A DNA stretch of 64,000 nt from Streptacidiphilus sp041262525 (GTDB lineage Bacteria; Actinomycetota; Actinomycetes; Streptomycetales; Streptomycetaceae). The translations under genes were made by a program, and so were the position numbers. This document shows, piece after piece, positions 32,398 to 41,122 of this stretch. Every line of letters starts with the position of its first letter. Within the stretch, counting starts at the first letter, position 1. Where the stretch lies: NCBI RefSeq assembly GCF_041262525.1, contig NZ_JBGCCK010000018.1:62001-126000 (forward strand). Direction: 5' to 3'. The notes beneath the pieces are model-generated. The model had not been told where the DNA came from. It did no database searches and saw only the letters and a list, made by a program, of their open reading frames with translations.

Positions 32398-32988
32398 ATG
32401 GCATCTGGTCGGATCATCTTCCTGAACGGCACCTCGAGTTCGGGGAAATCAAGCGTCGCCCGGGAGCTTCTGGACATCCTGGAGGACGGCGTCTTCTTCC
32501 ACATGGCGGTTGACGGCTTCAACGCGATGCGCAGCAAGCGGCAGCTCGGAGCGGAGGAGCTCGACGCCGCGCTACGGCGGACCAGGATGGGCTTCCACCG
32601 CTCGATCGCGGCCATGGCCGAAGTGGGCAACGACATCGTGGTCGACCATGTCTTGAGCGAGCCCTGGCGGCTGCTCGACTGCCTGACGGTGCTGCCGCCC
32701 GAGGACGTCGTGTTCGTCGGCGTCCACTGCCCGCTCGACGAACTGGCCCGCCGCGAGCTGGCGCGTGGTGATCGCCCGCCGGGCCTCGCGGCGCACCAGT
32801 ACGACCTGGTGCACCGTCACGGCGACTACGACCTGGAGTGCGACACCGGCACGGCAAGCCCCCGCGAGTGCGCCGAGCAGATCAAGGAATTCCTCCCCTG
32901 GCGCCCCAGCCCCACGGCCTTCACCCGCCTCCGCCGACGCCACCTGGCGGGCCAGGGATCTGCCGAGAAGGTAGGGCTCCTGACCTGA
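32398..32988 (+). CDS. Chloramphenicol phosphotransferase-like (CPT family) kinase
   Basis: A 196-residue P-loop phosphotransferase. GTSSSGKSS is the nucleotide-binding loop, FHMAVDGFNAM holds the position of the catalytic Asp of CPT, and DIVVDHVLSEPW plus VHCPLDELARRELARGDR complete the family pattern. In Streptomyces venezuelae the prototype phosphorylates chloramphenicol, but most homologues act on unknown alcohols. Here there is no chloramphenicol biosynthesis context, so the true substrate is unknown. It is convergent with pimA, with a 33-bp gap. Confidence 0.8.
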   Translation: MASGRIIFLNGTSSSGKSSVARELLDILEDGVFFHMAVDGFNAMRSKRQLGAEELDAALRRTRMGFHRSIAAMAEVGNDIVVDHVLSEPWRLLDCLTVLPPEDVVFVGVHCPLDELARRELARGDRPPGLAAHQYDLVHRHGDYDLECDTGTASPRECAEQIKEFLPWRPSPTAFTRLRRRHLAGQGSAEKVGLLT

Positions 32989-33021
32989 CCACTCCACGGT
33001 CAGCCACCCGACGGACAGGCC

Positions 33022-34185
33022 CTAGTCGCGGGCGAGGCCGAGGCGGGTGCGCCAGGAGGAGGCGGGTTCGAGGTCGGTGACGGCCGCGGCGCCCTGGGTG
33101 ACCGTCTCGTAGACGGCCAGGATGTCGGCGCCGACCGTGGACCAGTCGAAGCGGCGGACGTGGCGTGAGCCCGTCTCGCTCAGCGCTTCGCGGCGGGCCC
33201 GGTCGCCCAGCAGACGCAGCGTCACCCCGGCCAGCGAGGCCGCGTCCTCGATCGGGAACAGCTCGCCGCTCGAACCGCCGTCCAGTACCTGCCGGAAGGC
33301 GTCCAGATCGCTGGCCACCACCGGCGCGCCCGCCGACAGCGCCTCGACCAGGATGATCCCGAAGCTCTCGCCGCCGGTGTTCGGCGCCACGTAGACGGTG
33401 ACGCTGCGCAGCAGCCGTGCCTTCTCCTCGTCGGAGACCATGCCGAGGAAGGTGATCCGGTCCCTGACCGCCTGCGGCAGGTCCTTCACCGCCTCCTCCT
33501 CGTCGCCCTTGCCGGCCACGAGCAGCCGGACCGCAGGCCGCTCCGCCAGGATCGTGGGCAGCGCCTCCAGCAGCGTGGGCAGGCCCTTGCGCGGCTCGTT
33601 GATCCGGCCGACGAAGCCGATGGTCTCCCCCTGCCACTCCCGCCGCGGCTCCGCGCTCGCGAAGAAGCCGACGTCGACGCCGTTGGGGATGACCACCGCG
33701 TCGCCGCCCAGGTGCTCGACCAGCGTCGTGCGGGCGTACTCGCTCACCGCGATCCGCGCCGAGATCTTCTCCAGCGCGGGCTGCAGGATCGGCTCCGCCG
33801 CGATCATCGCCCGGGAGCGCGGGTTGGAGGTGTGGAAGGTCGCCACGATCGGGCCGGTCGCGGCCCAGCAGGCCAGCAGCGACAGGCTCGGCGTCGCGGG
33901 CTCGTGCAGGTGCAGCACCTCGAACTGGCCCTCGTGCAGCCAGCGGCGCACCCGCGCGGCGGACAGGAAGCCGAAGTTCAGCCGGGCCACCGAGCCGTTG
34001 TAGGGCACCGGGACCGCGCGCCCCGCCGAGGTGACGTACGGCGGCAGCGGGGTGTCCTCGTCGGACGGGGCCAGCACCGAGACCTCGTGGCCGAGACCGA
34101 TCAGATGCTCCGCGAGGTCGCGGACGTGGAACTGGACGCCGCCGGGGACGTCCCAGGCGTAGGGGCAGACGATGCCGATTCTCAC
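33022..34185 (-). CDS. pimA: Phosphatidylinositol mannosyltransferase PimA-like
   Basis: A 387-residue GT-B glycosyltransferase (family GT4) adding the first mannose to phosphatidylinositol from GDP-mannose. VRIGIVCPYAWDVPGGVQFHVRDLAEHL is the N-terminal acceptor domain start, VIPNGVDVGFF and GRINEPRKGLPTLLEALP are donor domain motifs, and GGESFGIILVEALSAGAPVVASD is the E-x7-E signature. GTG 34185 overlaps the acyltransferase stop by 4 nt. It is the third gene of pgsA-acyltransferase-pimA, the PIM operon. Confidence 0.95.
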   Translation of the reverse strand: MRIGIVCPYAWDVPGGVQFHVRDLAEHLIGLGHEVSVLAPSDEDTPLPPYVTSAGRAVPVPYNGSVARLNFGFLSAARVRRWLHEGQFEVLHLHEPATPSLSLLACWAATGPIVATFHTSNPRSRAMIAAEPILQPALEKISARIAVSEYARTTLVEHLGGDAVVIPNGVDVGFFASAEPRREWQGETIGFVGRINEPRKGLPTLLEALPTILAERPAVRLLVAGKGDEEEAVKDLPQAVRDRITFLGMVSDEEKARLLRSVTVYVAPNTGGESFGIILVEALSAGAPVVASDLDAFRQVLDGGSSGELFPIEDAASLAGVTLRLLGDRARREALSETGSRHVRRFDWSTVGADILAVYETVTQGAAAVTDLEPASSWRTRLGLARD

Positions 34186-35135
34186 GCCTGGGCCTCCACG
34201 GCTTCGGTGGGCGGGTCGAGCGGCTCGGCCGGTTCGGCGTCCGCCTGGCGCGGTTCGAGGTCGGCGAGCCAGAAGCGTTGCAGCATGTGCCAGTCCTTGG
34301 CGTGCTCGCGCACGCCCCCGGCCCACACGTCGGCCATGGCCTGGGTCATCGCCGCCGTCTTCTCGCGGCGGCTGCCGTGCTCGGGGACCGGGATCTCCTC
34401 GTGCACGCAGCCCTTCATGGTCTTGGTCTCGTCGTACCAGAGGGTGACCGGCAGCAGCGCCGCGCCGGTCTGCTGGGCCAGCGCGGCGGGACCGGCGGGC
34501 ATCCTGGTCGCCGCGCCCTGGAACTGCACCTCCACGCCGGAGGCGGACAGGTCGCGGTCGCCGACCAGGCAGACGAGCTTGCCCGCGCGCAGCCGCTTCG
34601 CCAGCGTGGCCAGGGTGTTCGCGCCGCCGGTGAGCGGCAGCACCTCCATGCCCAGGCCCTCGCGGTAGGCGACGAAGGCGTCGAACAGCTTCTCCGGCTT
34701 GAGCCGCTCGGCGACCGTGGTGAACGGGTAGCCACGGACCACGACCCACGCCCCGGCGAGATCCCAGTTGCCCATATGCGGCAGCGCCAGGATCACGCCG
34801 CGGCCGGCGGCGAGCGTGTCGTCGAGGCGCTCGATGTGCTCGGGGGCGAAGGAGGCGGTGATCTTCTCCCTGCTCCAGACCGGCATCCTGAACGACTCGC
34901 ACCAGTACCGCAGGTAGGAGCGCATGCCCTCGCGGCTGAGCTCGCGGATCTCCGCGTCGTCCAGCTCGGGCCGGACCCGGCGCAGGTTCGACTCCAGGCG
35001 CAGCACGCTCTTGCCGCGGCGCTTCCAGGTGAAGTCGGCGATCCGCTGGAACAGCGCGTCCGCGGCGGGTTCGGGCAGGCGCTTCACCAGGCCCCAGCCG
35101 GTGGCGTACGCGGCGTAGGTCAGCTGCTCCTTCAC
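34182..35135 (-). CDS. Phosphatidylinositol mannoside acyltransferase (PatA-like)
   Basis: A 317-residue LpxL/HtrB-superfamily acyltransferase, placing an acyl chain on PIM1. The H-x4-D catalytic motif is HMGNWD, preceded by GVILALPHMG, with the GDRDLSASGVEVQFQG segment further on. GTG 35135 has GGAGG 5 nt upstream and overlaps the pgsA stop by 4 nt (GTGA). Order and overlaps place it between pgsA and pimA. The acyl position and chain are inferred from the mycobacterial homologue. Confidence 0.93.
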   Translation of the reverse strand: MKEQLTYAAYATGWGLVKRLPEPAADALFQRIADFTWKRRGKSVLRLESNLRRVRPELDDAEIRELSREGMRSYLRYWCESFRMPVWSREKITASFAPEHIERLDDTLAAGRGVILALPHMGNWDLAGAWVVVRGYPFTTVAERLKPEKLFDAFVAYREGLGMEVLPLTGGANTLATLAKRLRAGKLVCLVGDRDLSASGVEVQFQGAATRMPAGPAALAQQTGAALLPVTLWYDETKTMKGCVHEEIPVPEHGSRREKTAAMTQAMADVWAGGVREHAKDWHMLQRFWLADLEPRQADAEPAEPLDPPTEAVEAQA

Positions 35136-35797
35136 AGGGCCTCCCCCGTGGCTGTGGTGGCGCTCAGTGCGGCCAGCTCGGCCGCCTCGCGGCGCACGGT
35201 GAGGATCCGCTGGAGACAGGTGACCAGGCTGCCCGCCGCGACGCCCCACAGGGCGATCGGCAGCAGCCACTGGATGCCGGGGACACCGAACTGGTGCAGC
35301 CCGGCGAGCCCGGCCGCGACCAGCGTGCCGACCAGCCGCTCGGCGCGCTCGACCAGGCCCGAGACGTCACACTTGAGGCCGAGGCTCTCCGCGCGCGCCT
35401 TCGTGTAGGAGACCACCTGGCCGCTGGCCAGGCAGAACAGCGCCACCGCGCAGAGCAGCAGGTTGTCGCCCTTGCCCGCGTACCACATGGCGATGCCGCC
35501 GAAGATCGCGCTGTCGGCGACCCGGTCGAGCGTCGAGTCCAGGAAGGCGCCCCACGGCCCGGAGCGGCCCGCCTGGCGGGCCATGTTGCCGTCGACCAGG
35601 TCGGAGAAGACGAAGGCGGTGATGACGATCGTGCCCCAGAAGAAACTGCCGCGCGGGAAGAAGACCAGCGCCCCGGCCACCACCCCGGCGGTTCCGACCA
35701 GGGTGACCGCGTCCGGGCTTACGCCCCTGCGCAGCAGGAAGGCCGCGAGGGGCGTGAAGACGCGGGTGAAGAAGGCTCGGGCGTATTTGTTGAGCAT
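35132..35797 (-). CDS. pgsA: Phosphatidylinositol phosphate synthase (CDP-alcohol phosphotransferase)
   Basis: A 221-residue membrane enzyme. The full CDP-alcohol phosphotransferase motif is present at residues 66-91: D66, D69, G70, A73, R74, G83, D87, D91 (opening DLVDGNMAR). Several hydrophobic helices surround it. It makes the PI phosphate precursor of PIMs and phosphatidylinositol. The start MLNKYARAFFTRV at 35797 is chosen by family similarity; a longer frame to 35869 exists. It leads the operon pgsA-acyltransferase-pimA. Confidence 0.94.
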   Translation of the reverse strand: MLNKYARAFFTRVFTPLAAFLLRRGVSPDAVTLVGTAGVVAGALVFFPRGSFFWGTIVITAFVFSDLVDGNMARQAGRSGPWGAFLDSTLDRVADSAIFGGIAMWYAGKGDNLLLCAVALFCLASGQVVSYTKARAESLGLKCDVSGLVERAERLVGTLVAAGLAGLHQFGVPGIQWLLPIALWGVAAGSLVTCLQRILTVRREAAELAALSATTATGEAL

Positions 35798-36053
35798 GGG
35801 TCTGCCGACCGCTCCGTTCCTGAGATGTCCAGGCTGCTGCGTTCCTGCTGCGACGAGGGGCGTGCGCACATTGTCCAGTCGTGCGCCATGCTATCGGGCC
35901 TACTGGGCCTGACCGGCGTATGGACCTGCGGCGAACACGGTGGGAGGCTCCAAAGTACCGCGGGTGACCGACGTCACATTCCGGCTCATTCCCGTTCACC
36001 CGGCGCGGCCCCGTGGCGTCTCTGCAGCGCGCACGCGGGAGGAGATAACGATC

Positions 36054-38198
36054 ATGAGCGACAGGCAGAACACACCAGCGGGAGCCGCCGGCAGGGCACC
36101 TTCGGCCGACCGGCCCGAACAGATCAGGAACGTGGTGCTGGTCGGCCACAGCGGTGCAGGAAAGACCACGATCGCCGAGACCCTCGCCCTGGTCACCGGG
36201 GCGATCAACCGGGCCGGGCGAGTGCAGGACGGCACGACCGTCTCCGACTACGACGAGATCGAGCACCGCACGCAGCGCTCGGTCCAACTCTCCCTCGTCC
36301 CGCTGGAACACGCGGGATTCAAGATCAACCTGCTGGACACGCCCGGCTACGCCGACTTCACCGGCGAGCTGAGGGCCGGGCTGCGGGCCGCCGACGCAGC
36401 GCTCTTCGTGGTCCCGGCGAACGAGGAGGTCGACGGCGCGACGCGGAGCCTGTGGGATGAGTGCGCGGCCGTGAACATGCCCCGGGCGCTGCTCGTCACC
36501 AAGCTGGACACCCCGCAGGCCGACTTCGACGCCACCGTCGAGCGCTGCCGCTCCGCGTTCGCTCCCGACGCGCCGGACTCCGTCCTCCCGCTCTACCTGC
36601 CGCTGCGCTGGGGCGAACTCGGCCCGGACGGCGAGCGACACGTGTCCGGCCTGATCGGCCTGTTGAGCCGTCACTCCTACGACTACGCGAGCGGCAAGCG
36701 CATCGAACGCGACATCGACGCCGAGCTCGCGGCCGAGGTCGACCCGGCCAGGGAACGGCTGATCGAGGCGGTCATCACCGAGAGCGAGGACGAGTCCCTG
36801 ATGGACCGCTACCTCGGCGGCGAGACCATCGACACCAAGACCGTCATCGACGACCTGGAACGCGCGGTCGCCCGCGGCCACTTCCACCCGGTACTGGCGG
36901 CCCTGCCGCCCGCCGACGGCTCACGCGAGGGCGTGGGGACGGCGGAGCTGCTGGAACTGATCACCTCGGCCTTCCCCTCCCCCGTCGAGCACGTCACCCC
37001 CCTCCCGGCCGGCGAGGCCGACCTGGCCTGCGACCCGGAAGGGCCGCTGGCGGCGCAGGTCCTGAAGGTCACCAGCGACCCGTATGTGGGCCGACTGACC
37101 CTGTGCCGGATCTTCTCGGGGACGCTGCGGCCGGACGGCCAGGTGCACGTGGGCGACGTTGACGAGCGGGTGGGCGCGCTGAGCTCGCCGTTCGGGAAGA
37201 CGCTGCGGCCGGTGGCGCAGGCCGTCGCGGGCGACATCGTCTGCGTCGCGAAACTCGCCCACGGCGCGACGGAGGACACGCTGAGCCAACCAGGCCGGTT
37301 GGTGGGCCTCGGGCACTGGGACCTGCCGGAACCCCTGCTGCCGGTGGCCATCACCGCCCACAGCAAGGCGGACGAGGACAAGCTCTCGCAGGCGCTGGGA
37401 CGGCTGTCCGCCGAGGATCCGACGCTGCGGCTGGAACAGAACCAGGAGACCCACCAGCTCGTGCTGTGGTGCCTGGGCGAGGCCCACGCGGACGTCCTGC
37501 TGGACCGCTTGCGCGGGCGTTTCGGCGTGCAGATCGACACGGTCGACTACGTCGTCCCGTTCAGGGAGACGATCGCGGCGCCCGCGACGGCGCGCGGCCG
37601 CCACGTGAAGCAGTCCGGCGGGCACGGACAGTACGCGATCTGCGAGATCGAGGTGGAGCCGTTGCCGACGGGCAGCGGCTTCGAGTTCGTCGACAAGGTC
37701 GTCGGCGGCTCGGTGCCCAGGCAGTTCATCCCGTCCGTGGAGAAGGGCGTGCGCGCGCAGTTGGCGCGCGGCGTGGCGGCGGGCTTCCCCGTGGTGGACG
37801 TGCGGGTGACGCTGATCGACGGCAAGGCCCACTCCGTCGACTCCTCCGACGCGGCGTTCCAGACGGCGGGAGCGCTGGCCCTGCGGGAGGCGGCGACGGG
37901 CAACGTCCGCCTGCTGGAGCCGGTGGCCGAGGTGCACGTGCTCGTCCCGGACGAGTACGTGGGCAACGTCCTCAGCGACCTCTCCGGCCGTCGCGGCCGG
38001 GTCCTGGGCACGGAGCCTGTCGGCTCGGGCGGCCGCACGGTGGTGCACGCGGAGGTACCGGAACTGGAAATCGTCCGCTACGCGGTGGACCTCCGCTCCC
38101 TGAGCCACGGCGGCGGCAGCTTTACGCGCGAGTACGCGCGGCACGAACCGCTGCCGGAGGCGATCGCGACGAAGGTGTTCAAAGCCGCAGAGAGGTGA
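36054..38198 (+). CDS. EF-G-like GTPase (EF-G2/FusB type)
   Basis: A 714-residue five-domain translational GTPase. G1 is GHSGAGKTT (residues 31-39), G3 DTPGYADF (95-102), G4 TKLD (149-152). Domain IV begins at RGRHVKQSGGHGQYA and ends in an EF-G C-domain (YVGNVLSDLSGRRGRVLG). The EF-G catalytic His after DTPG is Tyr99, and the G4 motif is TKLD rather than NKMD, as in EF-G-2 paralogues. ATG 36054 has GGGAGGAG upstream. A housekeeping fusA is expected elsewhere. The cellular role is unknown. Confidence 0.93.
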   Translation: MSDRQNTPAGAAGRAPSADRPEQIRNVVLVGHSGAGKTTIAETLALVTGAINRAGRVQDGTTVSDYDEIEHRTQRSVQLSLVPLEHAGFKINLLDTPGYADFTGELRAGLRAADAALFVVPANEEVDGATRSLWDECAAVNMPRALLVTKLDTPQADFDATVERCRSAFAPDAPDSVLPLYLPLRWGELGPDGERHVSGLIGLLSRHSYDYASGKRIERDIDAELAAEVDPARERLIEAVITESEDESLMDRYLGGETIDTKTVIDDLERAVARGHFHPVLAALPPADGSREGVGTAELLELITSAFPSPVEHVTPLPAGEADLACDPEGPLAAQVLKVTSDPYVGRLTLCRIFSGTLRPDGQVHVGDVDERVGALSSPFGKTLRPVAQAVAGDIVCVAKLAHGATEDTLSQPGRLVGLGHWDLPEPLLPVAITAHSKADEDKLSQALGRLSAEDPTLRLEQNQETHQLVLWCLGEAHADVLLDRLRGRFGVQIDTVDYVVPFRETIAAPATARGRHVKQSGGHGQYAICEIEVEPLPTGSGFEFVDKVVGGSVPRQFIPSVEKGVRAQLARGVAAGFPVVDVRVTLIDGKAHSVDSSDAAFQTAGALALREAATGNVRLLEPVAEVHVLVPDEYVGNVLSDLSGRRGRVLGTEPVGSGGRTVVHAEVPELEIVRYAVDLRSLSHGGGSFTREYARHEPLPEAIATKVFKAAER

Positions 38199-38205
38199 CC
38201 AGAGG

Positions 38206-38337
38206 TAGTTGCACTACCCAGGGGCGCGGGGAACTGCGCGACAAGCCACCCCAGGTGGTGAGTCCCCGAACGAGCAGGGCCATCCGCACAGGGTGGTTTC
38301 TCGCGCAGTTCCCCGCGCCCCTGAGGTAGTGCAACTA
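38206..38337 (-). repeat. Intergenic inverted-repeat element, copy 5, full length with outer arms
   Basis: The best-preserved copy. The core 38220-38322 has perfect 22-nt terminal repeats (AGGGGCGCGGGGAACTGC and complement). Outside it, TAGTTGCACTACC (38206-38218) and GGTAGTGCAACTA (38325-38337) form a further perfect 13-bp arm. The terminal TAG is the stop codon of the convergent DCC gene. Confidence 0.93.
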
Positions 38338-38739
38338 ACGCGGCAAGGCACAGGCGGGCGTGCCGCCTGGGAGGCGGTGGCGGTTCACGGCGACGAGACG
38401 GTAGAGCGCTGCCATGGCGACGCGGACACCCGGCAGCAGCGCGACAGCGCCCAGCACGTTCCACGGGAGCCGCTGAGTACGCAACAGCAGCCGCGCCGCC
38501 GCAGCCGCGCCGCCGTATGCCTTGCCCGAGGGGGTGATCCAGACGATCTCGCGCTCCACCCGCTCCGGGGTCACCGCCCCCGCGGTGAACTTGCCCAGCG
38601 CGTCCAGGTCCGCGAACTGGAACGGGATCGACGCCCAGCCGTCCGTCCCGAGAACCCGCTCCGCCGTCCGCAAGGACGACGTGCAGAAGGCGCAGTCGCC
38701 GTCGTAGACCAGGACCGGCGTGCCCGCAGTGATCTCCAT
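38335..38739 (-). CDS. DCC family thiol-disulfide oxidoreductase-like protein (DUF393)
   Basis: A 134-residue protein whose VLVYDGDCAFCTSSLRTAERV contains the DxxC-like motif of the DCC (DUF393) family; the pair C-x2-C gives a possible redox site. Later helices match the family (TPSGKAYGGAAAAARLLL). ATG 38739 is the likely start; ATG 38748 is possible. Its TAG stop is the terminal triplet of repeat copy 5. Substrate and partner unknown. Confidence 0.88.
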   Translation of the reverse strand: MEITAGTPVLVYDGDCAFCTSSLRTAERVLGTDGWASIPFQFADLDALGKFTAGAVTPERVEREIVWITPSGKAYGGAAAAARLLLRTQRLPWNVLGAVALLPGVRVAMAALYRLVAVNRHRLPGGTPACALPR

Positions 38740-38860
38740 ACACCCCATTGTCGCAGGTCCCACGGAGGTCGCACTCGCCGAACCCGCTGACATGGCGTGA
38801 TCCACGGAGATACGCTGACAGCGCACGAGCGTTGACGGACGTTCAGGGAGGAGACGCGCC

Positions 38861-40492
38861 GTGACGATGAGCGACCTCGGGCCGCAGATTCTGCGCACCG
38901 ACCCGTCACCCAGCTCGGGGGCGACCACCTCCCTCTCCTCCATGGCCTACCGCGACGGGGACTACGAGGCCCTGGTCAACCTCCACCCCGAGATCACGCA
39001 CAAGGCCGGCAAGATCAAGCTGCTCTCCCCCAACCTGGGCGAGGCCTTCTGCGAGGCCCTGATCGCCCGCACGCTCGGGGCCAAGCGCAAGCCCATCGTG
39101 CCGTCCTACGGCGCCACCCCGCGCATCGTCGTCGAGCACTGTCTCGAGGCCGAGGACGTCCGGCACCAGCGCGACAAGCGGCTGACCCTGGTGGCCCTCG
39201 TCTTCGGTCTCATCTTCCTGCCCGGCACGCTGCTCTGGCTCGCCGTCTTCGAGATCGCCCGCCGCTCCCCCGCCAAGAACCGGGAGTTCTACCAGAGCGT
39301 CGGCCTCATGGTCGTCGTGGTGATCGCCGCGATCCTCGCCTGGCGGCCGGGCGGGGCCACCGGGCTGTGGGGGCAGTACCTGCGGATCATGACGATCGTG
39401 CCGCTGGTCGGCTGGTATCTCGCCCGGCGCATCTGCCTGGGCAACTCGGAGAAGCTGCGGGCCCGTTGGGGCGCCCTGCTGGAGGGCGGCGCGGCCGGCC
39501 CGCTGGTCCCGGGCGCGGTGCCCAAGGGGCCGGACGACCACAAGGCCGAGAACCAGCGCAAGCAGCTGAGCAGACTGCTCTCCGAGCAGGAGACGAACGT
39601 CGTCCACTACGCGGGCAGCAAGGGCATCCTGGGCCTTGGCCAGCGCTGGGCGCTGTGGACGCTGGCCGAGCAACTCACCCCGGCCGAGGGCCACAAGGAG
39701 CTGCGGCCGTTCCACAACTTCGACCTGATCCGCAAGATCGAGGAGCGGCTGCACCTGCTCGGCCGCAGCGTCGTGGACAAGGGCGGCATCCCCGGCGTCC
39801 GGGTGGACCACTGGGTGGTGCTGCCGATCGGCGAGGGCGCGGACGAGATCGCCCGCCCCAGCGGGCCGGACATGGACGGCGACCGGATGCGCGCCTCGTC
39901 CGTCGCCGACCTGGCCAACAAGCAGACCTTCGGCGAGGGCCCGCGCCACTACCTGGGCACGCAGTTCACGCTCTGGAACGGCCAGCTGATCGTGACGCTG
40001 ATGACCAGCGTCAGCGTGCTCTCCGACACGCTGCGGATAGAGATCAGCGGCCACGCGCTCGGCCCGCTGCCCCCGCTCTTCGGCGCGAAGCCGAAGGCGC
40101 CGGAGAAGCAGGTGCAGAAGACCGGCAAGTTCTGGGAGGAGAAGACGATCACCCTCCCCATCGTCACCAACGCGGAGGTCGTCCGGCTCGCGGTCCGTGC
40201 GCCGTTCACCTGGAGCCAGGGCCTGCTCAACTGGCTCGGCGGCTCGATCAAGCTGCCGGAGCCGTTCGGCATCCGCTCGGCCTGGACGACCCGCCCGTGG
40301 ACTCACCGCTTCATGGCCGACGACGCGATCCGCGTCGCCACGCCGGTGCTGCGCGCGGTCCACGACGCGACGATGGACATGCTCGCCGACCACGACGTGG
40401 ACCTCGAACGCTTCCTCGCCCGCTCGCAGTTCCTCAGCACCGAGGTGCAGACCATCCGCCCGTTCAAGGCGGACGTGTACGAGGCGGACTGA
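38861..40492 (+). CDS. Conserved membrane protein of unknown function
   Basis: A 543-residue protein I cannot name. Three predicted helices lie at about residues 108-131, 147-163 and 174-189, between a soluble N-terminus and a large C-terminal domain that includes QTFGEGPRHYLGTQFTLWNGQL and ends SQFLSTEVQTIRPFKADVYEAD. No catalytic motif is recognised. GTG 38861 follows GGGAGGAG by about 7 nt. It is convergent with the HIT gene with a 6-bp gap and follows the DCC gene divergently. Confidence 0.82.
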   Translation: MTMSDLGPQILRTDPSPSSGATTSLSSMAYRDGDYEALVNLHPEITHKAGKIKLLSPNLGEAFCEALIARTLGAKRKPIVPSYGATPRIVVEHCLEAEDVRHQRDKRLTLVALVFGLIFLPGTLLWLAVFEIARRSPAKNREFYQSVGLMVVVVIAAILAWRPGGATGLWGQYLRIMTIVPLVGWYLARRICLGNSEKLRARWGALLEGGAAGPLVPGAVPKGPDDHKAENQRKQLSRLLSEQETNVVHYAGSKGILGLGQRWALWTLAEQLTPAEGHKELRPFHNFDLIRKIEERLHLLGRSVVDKGGIPGVRVDHWVVLPIGEGADEIARPSGPDMDGDRMRASSVADLANKQTFGEGPRHYLGTQFTLWNGQLIVTLMTSVSVLSDTLRIEISGHALGPLPPLFGAKPKAPEKQVQKTGKFWEEKTITLPIVTNAEVVRLAVRAPFTWSQGLLNWLGGSIKLPEPFGIRSAWTTRPWTHRFMADDAIRVATPVLRAVHDATMDMLADHDVDLERFLARSQFLSTEVQTIRPFKADVYEAD

Positions 40493-40498
40493 GGGACG

Positions 40499-41047
40499 TC
40501 AGCTCTCGGGCCAGGCGTCGGCGATCAGCTTGCGGGTGTCGCCGAGCATCTGCGGCAGCACCTTCACCTGCCCGACGACGGGCATGAAGTTGGTGTCGCC
40601 GCCCCAGCGCGGGACGACGTGCTGGTGCAGGTGCGCGGCGATGCCGGCGCCGCCGGCGCTGCCCTGGTTGATGCCGATGTTGAAGCCGTGCGCGCCGGAG
40701 GCCGCGCGCAGCGCGGTCATCGCCTGCTTGGTCAGCTCGGCGATCTCGACCGTCTCCTCCAGTGTGAGATCGGTGTAGTCGGCGACGTGCCGGTACGGGA
40801 CGGCCATCAAGTGGCCGCCGTTGTAGGGGTACTTGTTCAGCACCGCGTAGGCATGCACACCGCGACGGACGATCAGGCCGTCCTCGTCGCTCATCGCCGG
40901 GATCGCGCAGAACGGGCAGCCGTCGTCGGGCGCGGGGCCTGTCGGCTTGGACTCGCCCTGGATGTATGCCATCCGGTGCGGGGTCCACAGGCGTCCGAAT
41001 CCGTCGGGAATGCCCGCTCCGTGCTGCTGCTCCGGCTCCGTCGTCAT
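40499..41047 (-). CDS. HIT domain protein
   Basis: A 182-residue histidine-triad nucleotide hydrolase/transferase. CPFC near the N-terminus begins the domain, and the triad is HLHQHVVPRW. The family acts on AMP-linked substrates (AMP-NH2, Ap4A), often as Hint/FHIT. ATG 41047 has no clear Shine-Dalgarno; ATG 41059 is an in-frame alternative. It is immediately downstream of the thrS terminator. Confidence 0.93.
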   Translation of the reverse strand: MTTEPEQQHGAGIPDGFGRLWTPHRMAYIQGESKPTGPAPDDGCPFCAIPAMSDEDGLIVRRGVHAYAVLNKYPYNGGHLMAVPYRHVADYTDLTLEETVEIAELTKQAMTALRAASGAHGFNIGINQGSAGGAGIAAHLHQHVVPRWGGDTNFMPVVGQVKVLPQMLGDTRKLIADAWPES

Positions 41048-41067
41048 GCTGATCAGCATAGGCGGAA

Positions 41068-41090
41068 GGGCGGTCCCACCGGGACCGCCC
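41068..41090 (-). terminator. Terminator between thrS and the HIT gene
   Basis: GGGCGGTCCC-ACC-GGGACCGCCC, a perfect 10-bp stem with a 3-nt loop, begins 33 nt past the thrS stop. It ends 20 nt before the HIT start codon, so the HIT gene may be transcribed from inside or just after it, or be leaderless. Confidence 0.8.
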
Positions 41091-41122
41091 TCACACCACA
41101 AGACAAGGTCACACCTGGCCCC

